In this document: positions 51,538 through 59,194 of the stretch, in pieces
Position numbering within the stretch: position 1 is the first letter of the stretch
How the letters are laid out: each line of letters begins with the position of its first letter
Assembly (NCBI GenBank): GCA_017467405.1
Contig: JAFTSH010000001.1
Coordinates: 417,542-481,541, forward strand
Reading direction: 5' to 3'
Length of the DNA stretch: 64,000 nucleotides
Origin: Clostridia bacterium
GTDB taxonomy: Bacteria; Bacillota; Clostridia; Oscillospirales; Acutalibacteraceae
Notes under the pieces: model-generated
What the model was told of the DNA's origin: nothing
Database searches by the model: none
Seen by the model: the letters and a program-made list of their open reading frames with translations, nothing else
Made by a program: the position numbers and the translations under genes

Positions 51538-53739
51538 TTATCTTCTTCTCTCTCTTGAGCCTTTGTCACGGTCGCCTCTGGGGCGGGAGGGACGGCGGTC
51601 GCTTCTCTCGGCAGAGATGTCGTTCTCGGGAACGATGCCCTCAAGCTCCATAATGGCCTCGCGGCGGGAGAGGTTGAGTCTGCCCTGATCGTCTATCTCA
51701 AGTACCTTGACGACGATCTCGTCGCCGACCTGAACGATATCCTCAACCCTCTCGGTACGCTTGACGTCGAGGTGGCTGATGTGAACGAGTCCTTCCTTGC
51801 CGGGAGCGATCTCAACGAATGCACCGAAGTTCATCAGACGGGTGACCTTGCCCTTGTAGATGGCACCGGGCTCGGGATCGTTGGCGATGGTCTCGATCAT
51901 GGTAACGGCGCGCTTTGCACCCTCGAGATCAACCGAGGAAACGAATACGTGACCGTCCTCCTGAATATCGATCGTGCAGTTGCACTTCTCCTGAAGCTCC
52001 TTGATTACCTTACCCTGCTTGCCGATAACGTCGCCGATCTTGTCGGGGCTGATAACGGTGGTGAGCATCTTGGGAGCATACTTGGAAAGCTCCTCTCTGG
52101 GGGCGGGGATGGCCTTGAGCATGACCTCGTCGAGAATGTACTCTCTGGCGGTGTGGGTCTTAGCAAGAGCCTCCTTGATGATTGCGGGGGTAAGACCGTG
52201 AACCTTGAGGTCCATCTGAATGGCAGTAATACCCTTGTGGGTACCGGCTACCTTGAAGTCCATGTCGCCGAAGAAGTCCTCAAGACCCTGAATGTCGACC
52301 ATGGTGCTGAAATCGTCGAGGTTGCCGTCACGGGTAACGAGACCGCAGGAGATACCGGCAACGGGGGCCTTGATGGGAACACCGGCGTCCATAAGAGCAA
52401 GGGTGGAACCGCAGACGGAGCCCTGCGAGGTCGAACCGTTGGAGGAAAGAACCTCGGAAACGAGTCTCAGCGAATAGGGGAACTCCTCAACCGAGGGGAT
52501 GACGGGGAGAAGGGCTCTCTCGGCAAGTGCGCCGTGGCCGATCTCGCGGCGTCCGGGGCCTCTCGAGGGCTTGGTCTCGCCGACAGAGTAGGAGGGGAAG
52601 TTGTAGTGGTGCATGTATCTCTTGCTGTCCTCGCCGTCGATACCGTCAAGCAGCTGAGAATCGCGCATCTGACCGAGGGTGACGATGGTCATAACCTGGG
52701 TCTGGCCTCTGGTGAAAAGACCCGAGCCGTGAACGCGGGGAAGAAGACCGACCTGAGCGTCGAGAGGACGGATCTCGTCCATCTTTCTTCCGTCAACGCG
52801 TCTGCCCTCAAAGAGCCAGGTGCGGACAACCTGCTTCTGCAGCTTGTAGAGGCACTCCTCGAGCTTGCCTTCCTGCTCGGGATAGACCTCGTCAAATTTG
52901 GCGTGAACGGCGTCGTAAACGGGACGAAGTCTTTCGTCACGGATACGCTTGTCGTCGGTGTCAAGAGCAACGCGGACGTCCTCGATGGCGAACTCCTTGA
53001 CAGCCTCGTACATCTCGGGATCGGGATCGTTGGAAACGAACTCGAACTTCTCCTTGCCGATCTCGGCAACGATGCCCTTGATGAACTCAACGATCTCCTG
53101 GTTTACACGGTGACCGGTCATGATGCCTTCGAACATAACGTCGTCGGGGATCTCGTTAGCACCGGCCTCGATCATGGCAACCAGCTTATCGGTGGATGCA
53201 ACGGTGACGTGCATCTGTGAAACGGCTTCCTGCTCGGCGGTGGGGTTGATGACGTACTCGCCGTCAATGTAGCCTACGACAACGCCGCTGATGGGGCCGT
53301 CCCAGGGAATGGGGGAGATTGCGATGGCGGCGGAAGCGCCGATCATGGCAGTGGTCTCCGGGGGACAGTCGGGATCAACCGACATAACGGTGCAGACCAG
53401 AGTAACGTCGTTTCTCATATCCTTGGGGAAGAGGGGACGGATAGGTCTGTCGATAACTCTCGAGGCAAGGATTGCCTTGTCGGAGGGCTTGCCCTCACGG
53501 CGCTGGAAGGAGCCGGGGATCTTACCGACCGAGTAGAGCTTTTCTTCAAAATCTACCGAGAGAGGGAAGTAGTCGATTCCTTCTCTGGGCTTGTCCGCTG
53601 CGGTAACGTTGCAGAGAACGCAGGTCTCACCGTAGGAGACCATAACCGACGAGGTTGCGAGCTGGCAGAGCTTGCCCGTCTCGATGACGAGGGGACGTCC
53701 CGCAAGTGTGGTTTCAAATCTTCTTGTGTTTTCAAACAT
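51538..53739 (-). CDS. pnp: Polyribonucleotide nucleotidyltransferase (PNPase)
   Basis: A 733-residue phosphorolytic 3-to-5 exoribonuclease of the RNA degradosome. Two RNase PH-like domains are present (GKLCQLATSSVMVSYGETCV at the start; EVLSSNGSTSQGSVCGSTLALMDAG in the second). A KH domain (VISPDKIGDVIGKQGKVIKE) and an S1 domain (GAIYKGKVTRLMNFGAFVEI then APGKEGLVHISHL) follow. The last 25 residues are very basic (RRPSRPRGDRDKGSRERRR). The ATG at 53739 has AGGAGG 8 nt upstream. It follows rpsO, the conserved order. Confidence 0.97.
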   Translation of the reverse strand: MFENTRRFETTLAGRPLVIETGKLCQLATSSVMVSYGETCVLCNVTAADKPREGIDYFPLSVDFEEKLYSVGKIPGSFQRREGKPSDKAILASRVIDRPIRPLFPKDMRNDVTLVCTVMSVDPDCPPETTAMIGASAAIAISPIPWDGPISGVVVGYIDGEYVINPTAEQEAVSQMHVTVASTDKLVAMIEAGANEIPDDVMFEGIMTGHRVNQEIVEFIKGIVAEIGKEKFEFVSNDPDPEMYEAVKEFAIEDVRVALDTDDKRIRDERLRPVYDAVHAKFDEVYPEQEGKLEECLYKLQKQVVRTWLFEGRRVDGRKMDEIRPLDAQVGLLPRVHGSGLFTRGQTQVMTIVTLGQMRDSQLLDGIDGEDSKRYMHHYNFPSYSVGETKPSRGPGRREIGHGALAERALLPVIPSVEEFPYSLRLVSEVLSSNGSTSQGSVCGSTLALMDAGVPIKAPVAGISCGLVTRDGNLDDFSTMVDIQGLEDFFGDMDFKVAGTHKGITAIQMDLKVHGLTPAIIKEALAKTHTAREYILDEVMLKAIPAPREELSKYAPKMLTTVISPDKIGDVIGKQGKVIKELQEKCNCTIDIQEDGHVFVSSVDLEGAKRAVTMIETIANDPEPGAIYKGKVTRLMNFGAFVEIAPGKEGLVHISHLDVKRTERVEDIVQVGDEIVVKVLEIDDQGRLNLSRREAIMELEGIVPENDISAERSDRRPSRPRGDRDKGSRERRR

Positions 53740-53784
53740 TTTTTGATCCTCCTGAATATAATATTTCCAAGAGCCGCGGATTTT

Positions 53785-53822
53785 AGCAATTAACAGGCCG
53801 TCCGCCTTTTCGGGCGGTCTGT
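53785..53822 (-). other. Stem-loop in the pnp 5-prime leader
   Basis: A GC-rich imperfect hairpin with the core GGGCGG (minus strand CCGCCC) around loop GAAAA lies 46 nt upstream of the pnp start. In enterobacteria pnp is autoregulated through cleavage of a leader hairpin by RNase III and PNPase; a similar role here is inferred from position only. Confidence 0.4.
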
Positions 53823-53878
53823 TCACTGCTAAAAATACCGTAGGCCCGTGAATACGAATGTGTTTTAAACAAGGTCAA

Positions 53879-53903
53879 GGCAGACCGTACAGTACGGTCT
53901 GCC
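53879..53903 (-). terminator. Hairpin after rpsO
   Basis: GGCAGACCGTA at 53879-53889 and TACGGTCTGCC at 53893-53903 form an 11-bp stem with a 3-nt loop, 10 nt past the rpsO stop. The minus-strand tail (TTGACCTTGTTT) is moderately T-rich, so some read-through to pnp is likely. Confidence 0.7.
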
Positions 53904-53913
53904 CACAAAAACC

Positions 53914-54177
53914 TTATTTACGGATGCCGAGTCTCTCAATGAGCTGACGGTACTTGGCGATGTCCTTCTTCTGGAGATAGTTGAGAAGGTTGCGTCTGTG
54001 ACCGACCATCTTGAAAAGTCCGCGACGGGAATGGTTATCCTTCTTGTGGACCTTCAGGTGCTCGGTGAGCTCGTTGATTCTCTTGGTGAGGACAGCGATC
54101 TGTACCTCGGCGGAACCGGTGTCGCCTTCGTGGGTGGCGTACTCGGCCATTATGGCCTGCTTCTGTTCTTTGGTCAT
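53914..54177 (-). CDS. rpsO: 30S ribosomal protein S15
   Basis: An 87-residue ribosomal protein, normal length. It binds the 16S rRNA central domain. Motifs are [38 protein letters not shown] and [16 protein letters not shown]. The ATG at 54177 has GAGG 8 nt upstream; a GTG three codons earlier is in frame but overlaps that site. Followed by pnp as in most bacteria. Confidence 0.97.
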   Translation of the reverse strand: MTKEQKQAIMAEYATHEGDTGSAEVQIAVLTKRINELTEHLKVHKKDNHSRRGLFKMVGHRRNLLNYLQKKDIAKYRQLIERLGIRK

Positions 54178-54276
54178 TTTTTTCACCTCATTAAATATTT
54201 TCCCTCAGCGCAGCAACGGGTCAGGTGAATTCCCCGAAAAGGGGCATACTCCCGCAGCCGGGCAGGGGAACGGACG
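54178..54276 (-). promoter_or_regulatory. Structured rpsO leader, possible S15 autoregulatory RNA
   Basis: About 100 nt separate the predicted transcription start from rpsO. The RNA holds CCCG/CGGG and CCCC-TTTTC-GGGG stem-loops. S15 leaders in other Firmicutes bind S15 and repress translation. No sequence match to a defined class could be made by eye. Confidence 0.4.
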
Positions 54277-54281
54277 ATAGT

Positions 54282-54310
54282 ATTTTAACACACAACCCTC
54301 GGTTTGTAAA
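54282..54310 (-). promoter_or_regulatory. Promoter of rpsO-pnp
   Basis: On the minus strand TTTACA (54310-54305), 17 bp, TAAAAT (54287-54282). The 100-odd nt between it and the divergent promoter at 54414 hold only AT-rich sequence. Confidence 0.75.
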
Positions 54311-54413
54311 GCGTTTTATCAAAAATATCTCGTAATTTAATTCCCCCAATCCCCGTTCTGTGACAATATTGTATATAATTACGGTCAAATTTTTGCAAAT
54401 TTTATTTTAAATG

Positions 54414-54442
54414 TTGAAAAAGGTGTAAGGCTGTGTTAATAT
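54414..54442 (+). promoter_or_regulatory. Promoter of the orphan solute-binding lipoprotein gene
   Basis: TTGAAA at 54414-54419, 17 bp, TAATAT at 54437-54442. The -10 box lies within the palindrome at 54433-54450. An upstream TATAAT at about 54374-54379 may be a second start. Confidence 0.72.
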
Positions 54443-54450
54443 ATTAACAC
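54433..54450. promoter_or_regulatory. Near-perfect Rex-type operator
   Basis: The 18-bp perfect palindrome GTGTTAATATATTAACAC matches the core TGTTAANNNNTTAACA of clostridial Rex sites. It covers the -10 region of the promoter, the ideal position for repression. Rex is encoded at 31413-32045. Confidence 0.6.
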
Positions 54451-54493
54451 TTATAAACGGCTTTTGTATTAAAGTTACGAAGGAGGAAAACCT

Positions 54494-55987
54494 ATGTTCA
54501 AGAAAAGTATCAGGCTTGTCGCTCTGGCTTTGACCGTTTTTCTTGCTCTTGCGATGTTCGCAGGCTGTAAAAAGGACGGCGACAAAAACACTTCTTCCGA
54601 AACCAAGAGTGAAGCTACCACCAGCGTAAAGCCTACCGAGGAGTTCGATCTCTATAACGACGACGGACTTCCCAAGGATCTTGATCTCGGTGGCGTTACC
54701 CTTAAGGTAATCAGCTCCAACGAAAAGCTCCTCTTCCCCGACGAGGAAGCAATCGAAGAGAGCACCCTTATGGAGCGCCGTGACGCGTGGATCAAAGACG
54801 TCCTTGAAGAGTACAACTTTACGATGGAGTTTGTAAAGTACGAGTGGAACAAGATGACCGAATTTCTGCTTCCCGACCTTCTCAGTGGTGACTACATCGG
54901 CGACTTCTGTCTTCCCGTTATCCGTCAGGCAGGTCCCTTTATTCAGGCCAAGCTTTGCCTCGACCTGAGAAGCGACGAGTTCGCACAGTATCTCGATTTT
55001 GATAAGCCCTGGTGGGACGAGACCATGCTCAAGGCCTCGACCATCGACGGCGCTACATACTGCTGCACTCCTCACTTTACCTCCTCTGCCGATACTACCT
55101 GGGTTTGCTTCTTCAACAAGACGATTCTGGAAGAAATCGGTATCGACGAGAACACCCTCTACGATCTGCAGGAGAACTTCAAGTGGGATTGGGCAACCTT
55201 CCAGCAGTACTGCAAGCTGGCTGTCAAGGACCTCAATGGCGACGGTGTCTACAATCGTGAGGACCGCTGGGGAATCGTCAGTGCCCCCTGGCACATCTTC
55301 AACAACCTCTGCACCGCAGGCGGACTTACCCTCATAAAGGGTAACGACGACGGGACCCTTTCCTTTAATATGAATACCTCGCAGGCTATTACTACCCTCA
55401 CTCATATCAACGACATCCTCGCCAACGATAACATCTTCTACAACGCCGAGGCTGACGAGCTGGGAATGGTCAAGTACTTCACTACCGGACGCTCCCTCTT
55501 CCTGATGTATCAGGTCGCTACCGTTCGCAACGATACCCTGCGTGAGATGGAGGACGATTTCGGTATCGTTCTCACCCCGATGGGACCCGACATCGATTCC
55601 TACATGGCAAGAGCCGAGCAGACCACTACCACCTTCTTCGTGCCCTCTACCTGTCAGTACAAGGCAGAGACCGCGGCCGCCGTTCAGGCGCTCGCCTACG
55701 CTGCCTGGAAGTTCGGCGTTCAGGATACCCTTGAGCTTAACTTCCTCCAGTACACCCGTGACGATCGCTCCGAGTGGGCAGTCACCAACGTCTTTAATTA
55801 CACTACCTACGAGACCGATCAGCTCCTCTTTGATGTCGGCGTAGGCACCACCTGGTCGAGCCTCCTTATCGGAAGCGTTTTCAAACAGGTAAGCTCCAAG
55901 GCCGGCGATATTTCCGGTTCCGTCGCCTCGATTGAGGTACAGGGCCAGATCATCATCGACGAGTTCTACAATCAGGTTACCGGTTGA
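54494..55987 (+). CDS. Orphan ABC solute-binding lipoprotein (sugar type)
   Basis: A 497-residue lipoprotein with signal peptide and lipobox MFAGC (Cys25), then a Ser/Thr/Lys linker and a family 1 extracellular solute-binding domain. Motifs include LPDLLSGDYIGDFCLPVI, CFFNKTILEEIGIDENTLYD and an EF-hand-like segment DLNGDGVYNREDRWG that may bind calcium. Aromatic residues (WDWATF, KPWWDET) suggest a carbohydrate ligand. No permease or ATPase lies nearby; it must work with a transporter elsewhere, possibly using the MsmX-like ATPase. RBS AAGGAGG. Own promoter with a Rex-type operator and a terminator: monocistronic. Confidence 0.87.
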   Translation: MFKKSIRLVALALTVFLALAMFAGCKKDGDKNTSSETKSEATTSVKPTEEFDLYNDDGLPKDLDLGGVTLKVISSNEKLLFPDEEAIEESTLMERRDAWIKDVLEEYNFTMEFVKYEWNKMTEFLLPDLLSGDYIGDFCLPVIRQAGPFIQAKLCLDLRSDEFAQYLDFDKPWWDETMLKASTIDGATYCCTPHFTSSADTTWVCFFNKTILEEIGIDENTLYDLQENFKWDWATFQQYCKLAVKDLNGDGVYNREDRWGIVSAPWHIFNNLCTAGGLTLIKGNDDGTLSFNMNTSQAITTLTHINDILANDNIFYNAEADELGMVKYFTTGRSLFLMYQVATVRNDTLREMEDDFGIVLTPMGPDIDSYMARAEQTTTTFFVPSTCQYKAETAAAVQALAYAAWKFGVQDTLELNFLQYTRDDRSEWAVTNVFNYTTYETDQLLFDVGVGTTWSSLLIGSVFKQVSSKAGDISGSVASIEVQGQIIIDEFYNQVTG

Positions 55988-56007
55988 CGAACTGAATAAA
56001 TTAACCG

Positions 56008-56035
56008 AAACCCGAGGCTTCGCGTCTCGGGTTTT
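56008..56035 (+). terminator. Terminator of the orphan binding protein
   Basis: AAACCCGAG at 56008-56016 pairs with CTCGGGTTTT at 56026-56035, 20 nt after the stop codon. Confidence 0.82.
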
Positions 56036-56044
56036 ATGATGCAA

Positions 56045-56071
56045 AAAACGCGCCGGTCTTCGGCGCGTTTT
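56045..56071 (-). terminator. Terminator of the rimP-ribF cluster
   Basis: AAAACGCGCCG at 56045-56055 and CGGCGCGTTTT at 56061-56071 form an 11-bp stem with a 5-nt loop, just past the ribF stop. The A run at 56043-56048 gives T residues on the minus strand. Confidence 0.85.
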
Positions 56072-56076
56072 AACGT

Positions 56077-56967
56077 TTATTCAGCTTTTATGAGTTCCTT
56101 TGCCGCCTTTGCGTCCTCTCCGATAGCCAGAGTCAAAGCCTCGACCGAGGGAAATTTACGTACTCCTCTGAGTCTTTTGACGAACTCAACCGAGATCATC
56201 CAGCCGTAAAGGTCACCTTCGTAGCCGATGATGTGTGTCTCGACGGTGCGTGAGCTTCCGTTCACCGTGGGCTGTCTTCCTACGTTAGTAACGGCGGCGT
56301 AGGTTTTGCCCCCGACGAATATTCTTGTGGCGTATACCCCGTCTTTCGGAAGTATCATTCCGTCACCGATCTTCTGATTTACGGTCGGAAATCCGAGCGA
56401 ATGTCCGAGCCCCTTGCCTTCGGTGACCTCACCGTCAAGACAGAAGGGCAGACCGAGAAATTCCGTCGCCTCGTCAACGCGTCCGCGGCGTATCAGGTCG
56501 CGTATCAGTGACGAGGAGACCTTTTCTCCACTCGGTGCGGTGACGGTTTTGCAAACGCAAAGCTCAACACCGGCCTCAAGACAGAGCTTCCCCAAAAGCT
56601 CGATATCTCCTGCCGCCGCGGCACCGAAACGGTAATCCTCACCGCATACGATCTTTCGTGCGTTGAGGGATCCGATCAGCACGTCGTTAAAAAATTCTTC
56701 GGGGGACATACGGCGTACCGAAGCAAAATCAAGTTCAAACACCGTGTCGATCCCGAGCGAACGCAAGAGATATTCTTTTCTGGCGGGGGTGATGATCCTC
56801 GAAGCCCTCTTGGGCGGTACGGAAAAGGTCAGCGCAACCGCAAAAAGACCGTCGCCCTTCGAGGCGACAGCTTCTGCTATCAGGCTGCGGTGTCCGAGAT
56901 GGAGTCCGTCAAAGGAACCGAGGGCTACCGCGCATCCGTCGTTGAATGAATAAGCGTTATCGAGCAT
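56077..56967 (-). CDS. ribF: Bifunctional riboflavin kinase/FAD synthetase
   Basis: A 296-residue enzyme making FMN and then FAD. The N-terminal FAD synthetase has the nucleotidyl-transferase motif GSFDGLHLGHRSLI (about residues 17-30), VCGEDYRFG, and SSSLIRDLIRRG. The C-terminal riboflavin kinase has GKGLGHSLGFPTVNQ and VETHIIGYEGDLYG. Its ATG follows GGAG and overlaps the end of truB by 11 nt. The last gene of the translation cluster. Confidence 0.95.
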   Translation of the reverse strand: MLDNAYSFNDGCAVALGSFDGLHLGHRSLIAEAVASKGDGLFAVALTFSVPPKRASRIITPARKEYLLRSLGIDTVFELDFASVRRMSPEEFFNDVLIGSLNARKIVCGEDYRFGAAAAGDIELLGKLCLEAGVELCVCKTVTAPSGEKVSSSLIRDLIRRGRVDEATEFLGLPFCLDGEVTEGKGLGHSLGFPTVNQKIGDGMILPKDGVYATRIFVGGKTYAAVTNVGRQPTVNGSSRTVETHIIGYEGDLYGWMISVEFVKRLRGVRKFPSVEALTLAIGEDAKAAKELIKAE

Positions 56968-57850
56968 CTGTATTCTCCGTCAAAAGACATTTGATCCAAA
57001 GTGAGCCGTCCCTTGCCTCTGAAAGTCCGAGAAGCTCTCCGTCGGGCGAAAGGACGCGAACGAACCTGCTGTCGGGCAGGGCAGAGGGGAGACGTCTGAT
57101 CTCAAGTTCGCCTCCGTGCAAAAAACGGTTTGCCTGAGGACCGGTCACACGCACCTCTCCGTAAGGTGCGAGAAGACCGTCAATCGGTATTGTCAACTCC
57201 TCGGGGGACATCTCGCGTGCCATGTCAAGCGGAATACAGTCATCAACCGATATTCCGTTGGCAAGTGTGCGCCTGAGTCCCGTCATTACCGCACCGCAGC
57301 CGACTGCGCGGCCGAGATCGTCGATTATCGAGCGTATGTAGGTTCCTTTTGAACAAAGCACCTCAAGTGCGTACTCTCCCGACGCCTCGTCAATGACGCT
57401 GAGCTCAAGCTTCTTTACCGTTACGGGAACGGCGGCGCGCTCGATCTCTTTGCCCTCTCTCGCGAGGTCGTAAAGCCGTTTTCCGTCAATCTTTTTGGCG
57501 GAATACATGGGAGGCACCTGCAAAATATCCCCCCTGAATTGCCCAAGACAGCCTTCAAGCTCAGCCGCAGTGGCAAGGCCTTTCGACTCGGTCAGTACCT
57601 TGCCGGTAATATCAAGGGTATCCGTGGTCAGTCCCAGCCGCATGGTGGCGCGGTAGGCCTTGTCCGATTCGGGTAAAAGCGGGGCCAACCTCGTGGCGCG
57701 TCCCGCAAGTATTGGAAGAACTCCCGTTGCCATAGGGTCAAGCGTGCCGGTGTGTCCCAGCTTTCGCGTGCCGAGAACACGGCGCATGACCGCGATCACG
57801 TCAAAGGAGGTAAAACCCTCGGGCTTGTCAATAAGAACGGCACCCGTCAT
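56957..57850 (-). CDS. truB: tRNA pseudouridine-55 synthase
   Basis: A 297-residue enzyme forming pseudouridine 55 in the T loop of tRNAs. The catalytic aspartate is in KLGHTGTLDPMATGVLPI (about residue 38). Further motifs are KAYRATMRLGLTTDTLDI, QVPPMYSAKKIDGKRLYDLA and CSKGTYIRSIIDDLG; a C-terminal PUA-like domain follows. The start overlaps the nrnA stop (ATGA). Confidence 0.96.
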   Translation of the reverse strand: MTGAVLIDKPEGFTSFDVIAVMRRVLGTRKLGHTGTLDPMATGVLPILAGRATRLAPLLPESDKAYRATMRLGLTTDTLDITGKVLTESKGLATAAELEGCLGQFRGDILQVPPMYSAKKIDGKRLYDLAREGKEIERAAVPVTVKKLELSVIDEASGEYALEVLCSKGTYIRSIIDDLGRAVGCGAVMTGLRRTLANGISVDDCIPLDMAREMSPEELTIPIDGLLAPYGEVRVTGPQANRFLHGGELEIRRLPSALPDSRFVRVLSPDGELLGLSEARDGSLWIKCLLTENTDAR

Positions 57851-58803
57851 TTCGTTTTCTCCAGAAGCTCACCGGCAGCCTTTACAAGCATATCGCGTGC
57901 CGTTTCGGCACTTTCGGCCTTTACGGTGCAGCCTCCTGCGCGTATGTGTCCGCCGCCGCCGAAAAGTGAGCATATCTCGGTCGCATCGTACGGTGCAAAG
58001 GTGCGCACCGAAACCTTGTAAACTCCCTTTGAGGTCTCGCGTACGGTTATTCCGATCACAACACCCTTTACGGTGCGGGGGAGAGCGTTGATACCGTCAA
58101 GATCAGCCTCAACAGCCCCCGTTTCGTGAAGCTCGTCCAGCGTGATAACCGAAACGGCACATCTTCCGTCAAGGCAGTATTCCATATTGTTAAGTACGGT
58201 CGCCTCGAGGGCAATGCGCTGGGGTGTTTTGCTGTCGAACATCAGCCTGTTGATCTCGGAAAAATCGTAATCAAGCTCCATGAGCTTTGCGGTCACTGCG
58301 TGGGTATACGCGGTGGTGTTCGAAAATCTGAAGCAGCCCGTATCGGTGGCAATACCGGTATAAAGACAGGCGGCTATAACGGGAGTCAGGGGAGTGCCGA
58401 TCCGGTCGATAATATCGTAAATTATCTCTGCACAGGCGGCGGCATCCGCCCTGACGTAGTTGTTTTCTGCAATAACGCGGCTCTTTGCGTGATGATCGAT
58501 GCAAAGATCTATCCTACCGCCGTAAACTTCAGCGCCGCCTCCGAGAAGGGGAAGATCGGCTACGTCTACCGTCACTACGTATTCGGGCTCGAAATCGTCC
58601 TCAACGAGACCGTCAAACATATATCCGTAAACGGGAGGAATATCGTGCCAGCATTTGACGCGGGCGCGTTTTCCGATGTCCTGAAGTGCGTGGCAGAGCG
58701 CAAAGCAACTGCCCAACGTGTCACCGTCGGGATGAATATGCGCAAGCAGCAGTATTTTGTCGTGATTTCTGAGGAGCGAAGCTGCCTCACTGATCGTAAT
58801 CAT
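57847..58803 (-). CDS. nrnA: DHH/DHHA1 phosphoesterase (NrnA type nanoRNase/pAp phosphatase)
   Basis: A 318-residue phosphoesterase. The DHH domain has AHIHPDGDTLGSCFAL and the name-giving CIDHHAKS. The DHHA1 domain ends with FGGGGHIRAGGCTV. NrnA degrades short RNA oligomers and dephosphorylates pAp in Firmicutes. The ATG at 58803 has AGAGG upstream and overlaps the rbfA end by 17 nt; the long upstream frame extension is within rbfA and infB and is not supported. The position between rbfA and truB is conserved in Firmicutes. Confidence 0.9.
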   Translation of the reverse strand: MITISEAASLLRNHDKILLLAHIHPDGDTLGSCFALCHALQDIGKRARVKCWHDIPPVYGYMFDGLVEDDFEPEYVVTVDVADLPLLGGGAEVYGGRIDLCIDHHAKSRVIAENNYVRADAAACAEIIYDIIDRIGTPLTPVIAACLYTGIATDTGCFRFSNTTAYTHAVTAKLMELDYDFSEINRLMFDSKTPQRIALEATVLNNMEYCLDGRCAVSVITLDELHETGAVEADLDGINALPRTVKGVVIGITVRETSKGVYKVSVRTFAPYDATEICSLFGGGGHIRAGGCTVKAESAETARDMLVKAAGELLEKTK

Positions 58804-59170
58804 CGTTACCTCTTTCGTCGGCATCGTCAAGACCGAGCTCAGAAAGCGTGTTTGAAATACGGGCACCGTATGCGATTGAATCATCGGCAACGAAGCGCAG
58901 CTCGGGAACCTTTCTGAGTGAAAGCCTGATGCCGAGCTCCCGGCGGACGTAGCCCGATGCGGCGCGCAGACCCTTGACGGCCTCGCGGCAAACCTCAATA
59001 CCCTCGATCGCGCTGACGTAAATCTTTGCATACGACAGATCGCCCGAGACCTCGGCGCGTACCACCGAAAGCATTTTTGATGCTACGCGCGGGTCCTTGA
59101 GCTCACGTATTACAGCGCTGATCTCACGCTTGATATCCTCGGAAATGCGGTCGATCCTGTATCCTGCCAT
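58787..59170 (-). CDS. rbfA: Ribosome-binding factor A
   Basis: A 127-residue KH-like protein aiding late 30S maturation and cold adaptation. Typical opening is RIDRISEDIKREISAVIREL, then KDPRVASKMLSVVRAEVSGD and LSYAKIYVSAI, and later GYVRRELGIRLSLRKVPELR. Slightly longer than Bacillus RbfA (117). RBS AAGGAGA. Follows infB by 24 nt. Confidence 0.95.
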   Translation of the reverse strand: MAGYRIDRISEDIKREISAVIRELKDPRVASKMLSVVRAEVSGDLSYAKIYVSAIEGIEVCREAVKGLRAASGYVRRELGIRLSLRKVPELRFVADDSIAYGARISNTLSELGLDDADERGNDDYDQ

Positions 59171-59194
59171 TTAATTCTCCTTAATATCGAGAGG

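Noticed and set aside
53869..53880. Second promoter for pnp (TTGACC on the minus strand near 53880)
   Set aside because: No acceptable -10 box at 16-18 bp; the hairpin and T-rich tail explain the sequence better.
54407..56044. 545-codon minus-strand frame opposite the orphan binding protein
   Set aside because: Covers the promoter, operator and terminator of the real gene and has no ribosome site or motif.
58804..59031. Upstream extension of the nrnA reading frame
   Set aside because: Lies wholly within rbfA; ATG 58803 has a ribosome site and gives the family's normal N-terminus.
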